DNA from: CALUTH01 sp964452495
GTDB lineage: Bacteria; Cyanobacteriota; Vampirovibrionia; Gastranaerophilales; Gastranaerophilaceae
NCBI GenBank assembly: GCA_964452495.1
Contig: CAYVMC010000033.1
Coordinates: forward strand, 1 to 18,557
Reading direction: 5' to 3'
DNA length: 18,557 bases
Each line of letters starts with the position of its first letter. Position 1 is the stretch's first letter. The position numbers were made by a program, and so were the translations under genes. Under the pieces are notes generated by a model. The model was given only the letters and a program-made list of their open reading frames with translations. It searched no databases and had not been told where the DNA came from. Shown here piece after piece: positions 1 through 6,803 of the stretch.

Positions 1-29
1 GTGCTGTGAACGGTTATGTGCTTTACAAT

Positions 30-55
30 GGCGGGCTGATTACCCGCCTTTTTTT
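30..55 (+). terminator. Intrinsic terminator of an upstream plus-strand unit
   Basis: A perfect 6-bp GC stem, GGCGGG (30-35) with CCCGCC (43-48), encloses a 7-nt loop and is followed at once by seven T (49-55). This is a textbook Rho-independent terminator on the plus strand. The gene it ends lies almost entirely to the left of the window. Two frames close nearby (TGA at 7-9 and TGA at 60-62), so which one is the upstream gene cannot be told. Confidence 0.85.
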
Positions 56-59
56 GTTA

Positions 60-292
60 TGATAACTTCACAACCTAATAAAAAGAGAAAAAGAAAGTAC
101 ATTCTTTTACTTTTTGACACTACAGAGAAGGGAGCGAGAAAATACTCTTCCTCTGGCGCTGCCGGTTAAAAAAAACTTACCATTTCTACATGTTTATATT
201 AATTGTTTAAATTTGTAAACTTTTTGTAAAATTTTAGCAATTTTCATATATAAAAATACTTTATATAAATAAGAAAAAGAAGAGGAACAACA
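60..292. other. Intergenic region, no gene seen
   Basis: This 233-bp AT-rich stretch separates the terminator at 30-55 from the small gene at 293. It has a perfect TTGACA at 114-119 but no -10 at a usable spacing. It also has an imperfect hairpin around 124-154, and the candidate promoter at 224-252. I see no RNA gene that I can name. Confidence 0.5.
224..252 (+). promoter_or_regulatory. Candidate sigma-70 promoter of the 91-aa gene
   Basis: TTGTAA (224-229) and TATATA (247-252) are separated by exactly 17 nt. They lie about 40 nt upstream of the ATG at 293, leaving room for an untranslated leader that carries AGAGG at about 280-284. The region is very AT-rich, so chance matches are likely. 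Confidence 0.4.
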
Positions 293-568
293 ATGGATTT
301 TACAAAATTAGGACAGTACCTTCCATTTACCGGCGGATTTAATAATATGCGTACCGGCGGTGTACAACCCGTTCCCGGCAGTGAGCAGGGAGGAAGCGGT
401 AAAACAGGCGGTACTACAGGCACCTCCGGTATAGATGCCGTCTGGGGAGGCGATCAGTACGGTAATATAAATGTTAATTCTGCAACTTACAATAGAATCA
501 GCGCTATTAACGGAGAGCTTTCACCTGATGTATCAGGCAGCAGTTTAAGACATCTTGCCTGGGCATAA
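293..568 (+). CDS. Small Gly/Ser/Thr-rich protein, unknown function
   Basis: This 91-aa protein is not recognised. It has no signal peptide, no membrane segment and no cysteine. Residues about 14-50 are dominated by Gly, Ser and Thr (repeated GG and TGG pieces), which looks disordered or linker-like. Residues 50-91 are less biased and end in LRHLAWA. An AG-rich ribosome site (AAGAGGAA) precedes the ATG at 293 by about 7 nt and supports the start. The stop (566-568) is 2 nt from the stop of the minus-strand fliI remnant at 571-639, so before the ATPase insertion this gene and fliI would have been directly convergent. It resembles in style the low-complexity N-terminus of the 304-aa protein at 10269 (FN/GG-rich), but that is only an impression. 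Real gene likely; role unknown. Confidence 0.6.
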   Translation: MDFTKLGQYLPFTGGFNNMRTGGVQPVPGSEQGGSGKTGGTTGTSGIDAVWGGDQYGNINVNSATYNRISAINGELSPDVSGSSLRHLAWA

Positions 569-570
569 AA

Positions 571-639
571 TCATTTTATTTCACTAAGTTTGATAAGATT
601 GGCTATGGTACTGTCATAGTCAATCTTTTCGTGTGTAGC
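571..639 (-). pseudogene. Displaced copy of the fliI 3' end (22 codons plus stop)
   Basis: This segment aligns without gaps to 1981-2049, the true 3' end of fliI, with 63 of 69 bases identical, including 38 identical bases in a row (593-630 against 2003-2040). Read on the minus strand it encodes the last 22 residues of FliI and its own stop (TGA instead of TAA). Of the six differences, four are synonymous, one swaps TAA for TGA, and one changes Met to Ile in the penultimate codon. Homology stops exactly at an Ala codon (639). The pattern says this was real coding sequence until recently, or came from a related fliI allele. It lies 22 nt beyond the stop of the ATPase gene. Confidence 0.85.
571..639. 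repeat. 69-bp direct repeat, left copy
   Basis: Left member of the pair 571-639 and 1981-2049, gapless, six mismatches. The mismatches cluster in the first 22 bases and at the 631/2041 position. Confidence 0.9.
595..629 (+). terminator. Terminator-like hairpin ending the 91-aa gene, inside the fliI remnant
   Basis: AAGATTGGCTATG (595-607) pairs over 13 positions, one of them a G-U wobble, with CATAGTCAATCTT (615-627) around a 7-nt loop, and is followed by TTC. It lies 27 nt past the stop at 568 on the plus strand. The T-run is short (TTTT, two of them in the stem), so strength is uncertain. Read on the minus strand the stem has an A-C mismatch and no T-run, which favours plus-strand use. The same hairpin sits inside the functional fliI end at 2005-2037. 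Confidence 0.5.
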
Positions 640-661
640 TAAACCGGTTCTAATTAAATAA

Positions 662-1858
662 TTACTTGTTCAGTAACCATTCAATTAAATTCAACTGTTT
701 TATCCCATTATGAGATACAGGCGGCACCTCGTCCAATGTCAAAAGATATTTAGGATTATGGTCTTTTATACTTTGCAACGCCCTCAATTCCCTTTCCAAA
801 GTATTTTCATCCATTACTGTCTTAGAAACCTGATAATACTCCATCCCGTCATTATTTATCACTGCAAAATCTACTTCAAAGCTTCCTATTTTACCTACAT
901 AAACCTGATACCCGCGTCTTAACAGCTCTAAATAAACTATATTTTCAATATTGTGACCGATATTCGGTTTTTGTAATGCCAATAATATCTGCTTTAAACC
1001 TAAATCCGCTACATAATATTTTTCAGCCGTTTTTAACAACTGTTTGCCGGAAATATCAAACCGGTTGGCTTTATATATAATAAAACTATCACATAATGCA
1101 CTCAGATAGTTCTCCACTGTAGACGAATATGTCTTTCGTCCATAAGATGTCAAAGTATCACTGATTTTCTTTGCTGACGTATTATTACCGATGTTATCAA
1201 ATAAAAATCTTATAACACTTTCTAATACAGTAATATCTGATATTTTTTTTCTTTGTACTATATCTTTTAAAATTATTGTATTATAAATCCCTGCTAAATA
1301 ATCATGTATTATCTTCTTATCATTACCCAATTCAAGTAAATAAGGGAAACCGCCATTTTGCATATAATTGGAAAATTTTTTTGACAAATCAGTTTGTTCT
1401 TTTAATCCCGAAATATACTCTGCAAACGATAACGGCAGCATTTTTATTTCAACATACCGTCCTGATAATAATGTCGCAAGTTCACCTGATAAAAAATACG
1501 CATTAGAACCGGTAATATATACATCAACATTTTTTTTGATAAATAGACCATCAACTGTTTTTTCAAAATGTTCTACATTTTGCACTTCATCCAAAAACAC
1601 GTAATATTGCTGATTTTCATCTATTTGTTTATTTATATAATTGTACAAATCCATATAGTTCAGCAAATTAAAAAATTCAGGATTTTCAAAATTAATATTT
1701 ATAATTTGCTCTTTTTTTACACCATTTTTTAAAAGATACTCCTGATACAACTCAAACAAAGTTGATTTTCCGCATCTGCGAATCCCGGTGACAACTTTTA
1801 TCAGCTGCTTATCTTTAAATGCTATCAGTTTATCTAAATAATCTTTTCGTTGAATCAT
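662..1858 (-). CDS. AAA ATPase with DUF4143 / PD-(D/E)XK-like C-terminus
   Basis: About 398 aa. The Walker A motif GIRRCGKST is at about residues 25-33 and Walker B (VFLDEVQ) at about 87-93. A sensor-like ITGSNA and the family motif LSGRY follow. The middle is the all-helical DUF4143 region. The C-terminus shows LELLRRGY, then FEVDF, then YYQVS, the degenerate nuclease-like fold typical of this AAA_14/DUF4143 family. Family members are numerous in gut anaerobes and archaea; their biological role is not established. Start: an in-frame GTG at 1867 is possible, but ATG at 1858 matches the usual MIxRxxYLDKLI beginning. No clear Shine-Dalgarno site precedes it, and the strong promoter at 1873-1901 would give a leader of only about 8 nt. 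The gene sits between two copies of the fliI 3' end, which suggests acquisition by transfer. Confidence 0.9.
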   Translation of the reverse strand: MIQRKDYLDKLIAFKDKQLIKVVTGIRRCGKSTLFELYQEYLLKNGVKKEQIININFENPEFFNLLNYMDLYNYINKQIDENQQYYVFLDEVQNVEHFEKTVDGLFIKKNVDVYITGSNAYFLSGELATLLSGRYVEIKMLPLSFAEYISGLKEQTDLSKKFSNYMQNGGFPYLLELGNDKKIIHDYLAGIYNTIILKDIVQRKKISDITVLESVIRFLFDNIGNNTSAKKISDTLTSYGRKTYSSTVENYLSALCDSFIIYKANRFDISGKQLLKTAEKYYVADLGLKQILLALQKPNIGHNIENIVYLELLRRGYQVYVGKIGSFEVDFAVINNDGMEYYQVSKTVMDENTLERELRALQSIKDHNPKYLLTLDEVPPVSHNGIKQLNLIEWLLNK

Positions 1859-1872
1859 ATTAAACACTCTTA

Positions 1873-1901
1873 ATAATAAACTTTTTTACGCAAAAAGTCA
1901 A
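1873..1901 (-). promoter_or_regulatory. Near-consensus promoter of the ATPase gene
   Basis: On the minus strand TTGACT (1901-1896) is followed after exactly 17 nt by TATTAT (1878-1873), each 5 of 6 to consensus. Predicted initiation near 1866 places the start point 8 or so nt before the ATG at 1858. The -35 abuts the first copy of the 10-bp motif at 1901-1910, so a protein bound there would contact or block polymerase. Confidence 0.65.
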
Positions 1902-1955
1902 GTTTTTAGTATACACACTAAAAACTATATAAATTCTATAAGTTTTTAGTGTGTA
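1901..1955. repeat. Three copies of a 10-bp motif, including a 15-bp inverted repeat
   Basis: AGTTTTTAGT occurs at 1901-1910 and 1941-1950 on the plus strand, and its complement ACTAAAAACT at 1917-1926. The second and third copies extend to a perfect 15-bp inverted repeat: TACACACTAAAAACT (1912-1926) and AGTTTTTAGTGTGTA (1941-1955), 14 nt apart. The first and second copies also form a perfect 10-bp inverted repeat with a 6-nt spacer. The cluster sits between the fliI stop and the ATPase -35, the expected place for an operator or for protein-binding arms at an element end. There is no T-run, so a terminator is less likely. Confidence 0.75.
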
Positions 1956-1980
1956 GTATAATTTCTTTACAAATACAGAT

Positions 1981-2049
1981 TTATTTCATTTCGCTAAGCT
2001 TAATAAGATTGGCTATGGTACTGTCATAGTCAATCTTTTCATGTGTAGC
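1981..2049. repeat. 69-bp direct repeat, right copy (3' end of intact fliI)
   Basis: Right member of the repeat pair with 571-639. Here the sequence is part of the intact fliI frame and encodes its final 22 residues. The internal hairpin corresponds to 2005-2037. Confidence 0.9.
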
Positions 2050-3297
2050 CTGTTTTAAAAATTTATTTATCTCCGGCATCAGTCTTATAGCCCTGTCACA
2101 CTCTGCGTTTGAACCTTTTACATACGCACCGATTGTTATTAAGTCCTCATTTTGTCTGTAAACTGCCATTAAGTTTCTCAATTCACCTGCAGCCCTGCGG
2201 TGTTCCGGACTTGTAACTTCAGGCATTACACGGCTTATTGACTCAAGAACATCAACTGCAGGGTAATGGTTCTTATGTGCCATTGCACGAGAAAGTACTA
2301 TGTGACCGTCAAGAATACTTCTAGCAGTATCTGATATTGGTTCATTAAAATCATCGCCTTCAACAAGCACCGTATAAAGTCCGGTGATTGTACCTTTATC
2401 ATTTGTTCCTGTTCTCTCAAGCAGTTTGGGCATAAGAGCAAACACCGACGGCGTATATCCTCTGGTGGCAGGAGGTTCCCCTACAGCAAGCCCGACTTCC
2501 CGCTGAGCCATCGCAATACGAGTTACACTGTCAAGCATAAAGAGTACATCCATCCCCTGATCCCTGAAATACTCTGCAATAGTAGTTGCAACAAATGCCG
2601 CTTTAATCTTTACAAGCGACGGCTGCTCAGAAGTCGCTGCAACAACAATTGAACGTTTCATCCCTTCCTCGCCGAGTATATTTTCTATAAACTCTTTGAC
2701 CTCCCGCCCGCGTTCTCCAATCAGAGCAATAACATTAAGATCTGCACTTGTATTCTTGGCAAACATACCAATAGTCGTACTTTTACCAACACCTGAACCC
2801 GCAAAAATTCCCATCCGCTGTCCTTTACCAACGGTAATAAATCCGTCAACCGAACGCACCCCGAGTGCAAGCGGCTGAGTTATTCTTGTTCGTCTTAGAG
2901 GATTTATTAATTCAGCAGTAGTAGAACGAAAATCATTAATCTTAATCTCGCCTAATGTGTCAATCGGGTGTCCTAATCCATTAAGCACCCTGCCGATTAA
3001 TTGTTTACCGACTCCTATCTGCATTGCACTGCCCGTACTCTCGACAATTGATCCCGGACGCACACCTTCAACAGAACCCAATGGCATTAGCAAAATCCGA
3101 TTTTCTCTAAATCCGACAACTTCTGCCCTGATAGCTTCTGCTCCGAAATAAGGATAAATATAACATAAGTCGCCTATAGATGCAGCAGGACCATCAGCCT
3201 CAATGATAAGCCCGATTATCTCAACAACCCGCCCGATAAGTTTTTTTGTATTAGTTGAATTTATTATTTCAAGATATCGTTCTTTATTAAATGTCAT
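1981..3297 (-). CDS. fliI: Flagellum-specific export ATPase FliI
   Basis: FliI hydrolyses ATP at the base of the flagellar type III export gate and helps deliver rod, hook and filament subunits. The 438-aa protein has the family's normal length. Walker A GSGVGKST is at residues 167-174, GERGREV at 194-200, and Walker B with VLFMLDSVTR at 251-260, followed by the conserved AMAQREVGLA and GEPPATRGYTPSVF stretches. Start: ATG at 3297 overlaps the end of fliH by 11 nt, preceded by GGAAG, so translation is probably coupled. It is the last gene of fliF-G-H-I. Its final 69 bp are duplicated at 571-639 on the far side of the ATPase gene, so the C-terminal 22 codons may have been supplied by incoming DNA. 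Confidence 0.97.
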   Translation of the reverse strand: MTFNKERYLEIINSTNTKKLIGRVVEIIGLIIEADGPAASIGDLCYIYPYFGAEAIRAEVVGFRENRILLMPLGSVEGVRPGSIVESTGSAMQIGVGKQLIGRVLNGLGHPIDTLGEIKINDFRSTTAELINPLRRTRITQPLALGVRSVDGFITVGKGQRMGIFAGSGVGKSTTIGMFAKNTSADLNVIALIGERGREVKEFIENILGEEGMKRSIVVAATSEQPSLVKIKAAFVATTIAEYFRDQGMDVLFMLDSVTRIAMAQREVGLAVGEPPATRGYTPSVFALMPKLLERTGTNDKGTITGLYTVLVEGDDFNEPISDTARSILDGHIVLSRAMAHKNHYPAVDVLESISRVMPEVTSPEHRRAAGELRNLMAVYRQNEDLITIGAYVKGSNAECDRAIRLMPEINKFLKQATHEKIDYDSTIANLIKLSEMK

Positions 3298-4054
3298 TTT
3301 TCAACGCTTCCGCACGAAGTTTTTTTACTATCTCTTCTATCTTTGAAGAAATCCGTGCATCAACCCTTGAAGATATAGACTCAATAATCGTCCCATCATC
3401 AGAAAGTGCAGGATCTTCAACTATTTTTATACTCTTAACGTTAGGAATTTCATACTTAAATCGTTCACTATACGAAGATACACGTCCCACCAGTTTAGGA
3501 TTTACAATTATTGTAATATTTTCCTTGTCGGGAAGCTGCATAATTGTTTCTGCTGTAATCTTATAAAGTAAATTATCATCAAGAGGTTTACCGCAAACTT
3601 TTAAAGCAATCGCATTAATAAGCTCTACAATATCCTTCTCCGCAGATCTGAGAATATCATGTTTCATTTCAAAAGAGCTTTTCGCAAGAACATCCAGTGA
3701 CTTAAGAGCCTCTGCAGCATCATTATTAAATTTTTCTAGCCCGTCTTTCATCCCCTGTTCAAAACCGGCATTATAACCTTCCTGCTTAATTTGTTCATAC
3801 TCTTCTTCAGCACGTTTCCTCGCTTCTTCAATAATATGTGTTGCTCTGGTTTCTGCCTGTTCTATTATCGTATTTGCCTTCCCCTCGGCAGCAGCAATCA
3901 TTTCCTTCTTTTTAAACTCTGTCTGCTCAATAATAGCTTTAACTTTTGCCTGCTGCTGGGTTACGGGAGTCTGCTCAATAGGCAGAACATATTCACCGCC
4001 TATTTGAACATTTGAACTCTTTATTCTGCTATTTCCCTTGTTTTCGTTATTCAA
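3287..4054 (-). CDS. fliH: Flagellar export protein FliH (ATPase regulator)
   Basis: FliH binds FliI as a dimer and links it to the C-ring; it acts as stator and negative regulator of the export ATPase. The 255-aa protein has a long Ala/Glu/Lys-rich coiled-coil N-terminal half (about 35-92). Next comes an uninterrupted GxxxGxxxGxxxG run (Gly 93, 97, 101, 105), a recognised FliH hallmark. A C-terminal globular domain follows (ADP-type IAL..VCGKPL onward). The start is TTG at 4054, overlapping the fliG stop by 8 nt. GAGGA lies 8 nt upstream, and there is no early in-frame ATG, so this unusual start is well supported. It is placed between fliG and fliI as in many flagellar operons. Confidence 0.93.
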   Translation of the reverse strand: MNNENKGNSRIKSSNVQIGGEYVLPIEQTPVTQQQAKVKAIIEQTEFKKKEMIAAAEGKANTIIEQAETRATHIIEEARKRAEEEYEQIKQEGYNAGFEQGMKDGLEKFNNDAAEALKSLDVLAKSSFEMKHDILRSAEKDIVELINAIALKVCGKPLDDNLLYKITAETIMQLPDKENITIIVNPKLVGRVSSYSERFKYEIPNVKSIKIVEDPALSDDGTIIESISSRVDARISSKIEEIVKKLRAEALKNDI

Positions 4055-5087
4055 TTAACTCATCCTCAACACTTGCACGGGTAATTGTAATTTCACCTGA
4101 AACCTCAAGCGATCTGATTGTTGCAACAATTTTTGTTTGTGCCTCCTGTACATCTCTGGCACGAACAGGTCCGAGATATTCCATATCATCCTTAAGCATT
4201 TGTTGTGCACGCTCTGACATATTCTTAAAGATTTTATCCTTGATTTCATCTTTAACCCCTTTAAGTGCAAGAGAAAGTTCTTTTGAATCGACTTCCCTGA
4301 GTACTTTTTGAATAGCACGGTCATCAAGAATAACTATATCTTCAAATACAAACATTAAATCTTTAACTTCCTGCGCAAGTTCTTGATTTTCAATATCAAG
4401 CCATTCCATAATATTCTTTTCAGTAGCTCTGTCACAACAGTTCAATATATTAGCAAGAGACTCAACACCGCCTGCGGTTGAAAAATCCTGAACAAGCAGT
4501 GCAGAAAATTTGCGTTGTACAATATCTTCAATAACCGATAAAATCTCAGGGTTTGTAGGAGTCATTTCAGCAATCCGCATTGAAACAGCCGACTGTATTT
4601 CCGGAGGAAGAAATGAAAGAACCTGCGCAGATAAATCAGGTCTTATATATGCAAGTATCAGAGCCAAAAGCTGGGGATTTTCTGATGAAAAAGTATTTGC
4701 AAGCTGGCTCGGATCAGCGTCATTAAGAAAATGAAACGGATTAGTATTAATAAGAGAATTTACTCTATCAAGCATTTTGCCTGCTTCGTCCGCACCGTAT
4801 ATATTTTCAAGAAGCTGCTTTGCGTAGCCCACACCACCCTGAGCAATGTAGTTTTTAGCTTGAAAAACTATTTTGAACTCTTCAAGTATACTGTTTAAAA
4901 CATCATCCGACAGCTTACCCAAATTTGCAATATCAAGAGTAATCTGCTCCAGCAAATCTTTATCACCAATATTCTTAAGAATTTCAGAAGCAGTATTTGG
5001 ACCGAGTGCAATCAACAGTGCAGCAACCTTCTGGCTCGGGCGTGTTATTTTCTGGTCTTTTTGTTTTTTTAAATCTTCCAATGACAT
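4047..5087 (-). CDS. fliG: Flagellar motor switch protein FliG
   Basis: FliG forms the upper rotor ring, binds FliF at its N-terminus and takes torque from the stator at its C-terminus. The 346-aa protein is full length. The charged torque-helix residues known from Escherichia coli are all retained: the Lys of ALKG (276), Arg of NMSERA (293), Asp-Asp (300-301) and Arg of GPVR (309). MFVFEDI and GGVESLANILN are also present. The middle-domain EHPQ motif reads ENPQ here (136-139), a conservative variant. ATG at 5087 follows the fliF stop by 6 nt, with AAGGA about 10 nt upstream. Confidence 0.96.
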   Translation of the reverse strand: MSLEDLKKQKDQKITRPSQKVAALLIALGPNTASEILKNIGDKDLLEQITLDIANLGKLSDDVLNSILEEFKIVFQAKNYIAQGGVGYAKQLLENIYGADEAGKMLDRVNSLINTNPFHFLNDADPSQLANTFSSENPQLLALILAYIRPDLSAQVLSFLPPEIQSAVSMRIAEMTPTNPEILSVIEDIVQRKFSALLVQDFSTAGGVESLANILNCCDRATEKNIMEWLDIENQELAQEVKDLMFVFEDIVILDDRAIQKVLREVDSKELSLALKGVKDEIKDKIFKNMSERAQQMLKDDMEYLGPVRARDVQEAQTKIVATIRSLEVSGEITITRASVEDELIE

Positions 5088-5093
5088 CCGCTA

Positions 5094-6659
5094 TTAATCC
5101 TTCAAATACGATGTTATTAACTTGGCAGCATCCTCCGGTGATTGCATTACTATATCGTTAAGCTCATTTATACTTGCTTCCTTTTGTGTTTGAGAATAAT
5201 TTTTTCTAAATTCTATTATCGGTTCTTTTTCTGTAGCCTGTAGAAGCGCATCCTCGCCTCCTGAAGCAACAGAAACCATCGTATTACCCGTTGCTGGAGT
5301 ATTTGGCATTTTTACTTTTGCAAACTTATCCAATATACTTTTAAGCATTATAAGCGCCACTAACCCGAGTACAAATAGTATTACCAGCGGAAGTACATTA
5401 TCTATAACTGTGCCGATAATCTCTTCTCGTTGATATTTTGCACGAATTGCAGATTGGCGTTCCTCCTCAACTGCAAGACCTTCAAATTGCAGCCCTGACA
5501 CTGTTATTACATCTCCTCGGGTATAATCCCCACCAGAAGCTGATAATACTAGATTTTCCAGCTCTTTCTTCTCTGAATCCGTAAGTATTTTATTAACAGC
5601 AACCGCAATAGTTAAACGCTTAACTGTTCCCGGAGCGTATACAACCTGTTTAATTTCTTTTGAAACACTATAATTTATTGCACTTTTTTCTTTAGAATAG
5701 TTCAAATTTTTCGGATTAGCAGTGACACCATTCTGTACAGGAATCTGATTGGGATTTTCATAAGTTTCAATCTCTGTCTGTGAACTTGTCATTACCCCCT
5801 GATTAGTATCCCCTACAGGAATGTAACTTTCAATAGTAGCCTTAGCAGAATTAAAGTCAATATCCGCATTTACCTGAACAGAAACATTCCCTATTCCTAC
5901 AATCTTTTCAAGTACTTTGGTAACTTTGGCCGCAGTCTGACTCTCAAGATTTGATTTAAAACTTTCCATGTCAGTTGAATTTTTAGTAACTTCATCGGAA
6001 AGGCTGGCACCATTCTGATCGGTAATAAATACTCTATCAGGATTAAGACGCGGAACAGAAAAAGCAACAAGATTTTTAATTGCCTTTACCTGTGTGGTTT
6101 TTAACCTGTAACCCGGCTCCAAAACAAGCATAACAGATGCGGATGGCGCTTCATCCTTATCCTGAAAAATAGAACGTTCAGGCTCCGCAAGATGAACTTT
6201 GGCATATTTAATACCCTGCATCTTCTCTATAGCACGGGTCAATTCCCCCTGATAAATTCTTTGTTTGGTTAATTTATTCTTAAAGTCAGTAGAACCTAAC
6301 TGCATACTGTCAAGAAGTTCAAAACCAGAATCCTCACGCTGAATCATATCATTTTCAACAACAAAAACCCTTAATTCGTCCCTTACGTTTGAAGGAACAA
6401 AGATTGTCCGTTTATCTTCGGACAATTTATAAGGGTGTCCGTTCTTTTTTAGACCTTCTATTACACTGACAGCATTTGTTTCACTTAAATCGGAATATAA
6501 AACTGCCCAATCAGGCTCAAGTGCTTTTGACAGGAAAAATGATGCCGCAACCAGTGTTAGGACAACGATAACAAGCATTGCAAACTTCTGGGTGCTATCT
6601 AAACCGTTCCACAAACGCTTTACATCCGACGCTAATAAATTAAGATAATTGCCTTCCAT
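5094..6659 (-). CDS. fliF: Flagellar MS-ring protein FliF
   Basis: FliF builds the membrane-embedded MS ring on which the rotor and export gate assemble. The 521-aa protein has a first membrane helix at about 27-45, a large periplasmic region with YscJ/FliF ring-building motifs (residues about 50-300, including GIKYAKVHLAEPE), a linker, and a second membrane helix at about 422-441. The cytoplasmic tail ends in EDAAKLITSYLKD, the FliG-binding helix. It is the first gene of the block; ATG at 6657-6659 has only a weak ribosome site. A promoter is seen at 6715-6743. FliE and rod genes are not in this window. The gene is divergent from the SulP transporter. Confidence 0.97.
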   Translation of the reverse strand: MEGNYLNLLASDVKRLWNGLDSTQKFAMLVIVVLTLVAASFFLSKALEPDWAVLYSDLSETNAVSVIEGLKKNGHPYKLSEDKRTIFVPSNVRDELRVFVVENDMIQREDSGFELLDSMQLGSTDFKNKLTKQRIYQGELTRAIEKMQGIKYAKVHLAEPERSIFQDKDEAPSASVMLVLEPGYRLKTTQVKAIKNLVAFSVPRLNPDRVFITDQNGASLSDEVTKNSTDMESFKSNLESQTAAKVTKVLEKIVGIGNVSVQVNADIDFNSAKATIESYIPVGDTNQGVMTSSQTEIETYENPNQIPVQNGVTANPKNLNYSKEKSAINYSVSKEIKQVVYAPGTVKRLTIAVAVNKILTDSEKKELENLVLSASGGDYTRGDVITVSGLQFEGLAVEEERQSAIRAKYQREEIIGTVIDNVLPLVILFVLGLVALIMLKSILDKFAKVKMPNTPATGNTMVSVASGGEDALLQATEKEPIIEFRKNYSQTQKEASINELNDIVMQSPEDAAKLITSYLKD

Positions 6660-6714
6660 TTATATAATCTTACCTTTTATTCCAAAATTTATAGAATACT
6701 CCCATAATAATATA

Positions 6715-6743
6715 ATAATAACGTGGAATAAAAATCTTTTCAA
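6715..6743 (-). promoter_or_regulatory. Promoter of the fliF-G-H-I operon
   Basis: On the minus strand TTGAAA (6743-6738) and TATTAT (6720-6715) are 17 nt apart and lie about 55 nt before the fliF ATG. It looks like a housekeeping sigma promoter rather than sigma-28 or sigma-54 type. Confidence 0.55.
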
Positions 6744-6746
6744 TTT

Positions 6747-6764
6747 TGTAAAGCTAACTTTACA
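6747..6764. promoter_or_regulatory. Palindrome between fliF and the SulP gene
   Basis: TGTAAAG (6747-6753) and CTTTACA (6758-6764) form a perfect 7-bp inverted repeat with a 4-nt spacer. It sits just upstream of the fliF -35 and about 40 nt before the SulP start, a sensible place for an operator serving either divergent gene. No regulator can be assigned. Confidence 0.45.
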
Positions 6765-6803
6765 GTATTTGAATTAGGTTTCTATTTATTTATTGTAAAA
6801 TAA

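Larger units (their letters stand above)
571..2049. mobile_element. Putative insertion at fliI 3' end, flanked by 69-bp direct repeats
   Basis: Direct repeats at 571-639 and 1981-2049 lie 1410 bp apart and bracket a single complete gene, the DUF4143-type ATPase, with its own promoter. Duplication of a gene's 3' end that keeps the host reading frame intact is what site-specific integrative elements do when attP mimics the end of the target gene. Here, however, no integrase, transposase or other mobility gene is present. Recombination between fliI alleles of related strains, or insertion by homologous ends, would leave the same footprint. The duplication is seen directly; mobility is inference. 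Confidence 0.5.

Noticed and set aside
114..146. Perfect TTGACA at 114-119 as a promoter
   Set aside because: The nearest -10-like hexamer (AATACT, 141-146) is 21 nt away, too far; no better match at 16-18 nt.
1859..1867. GTG at 1867 as the ATPase start
   Set aside because: It lies at or before the predicted transcription start, and the family normally begins at the equivalent of ATG 1858.
1957..1962. TATAAT on the plus strand near the 15-bp inverted repeat
   Set aside because: Consensus hexamer, but no -35 at proper spacing and it would only drive antisense transcription of fliI.
4450..4470. ENPQ instead of EHPQ in FliG as a sign of lost function
   Set aside because: All torque-helix charges and the other conserved motifs are intact, so it is a mild variant.
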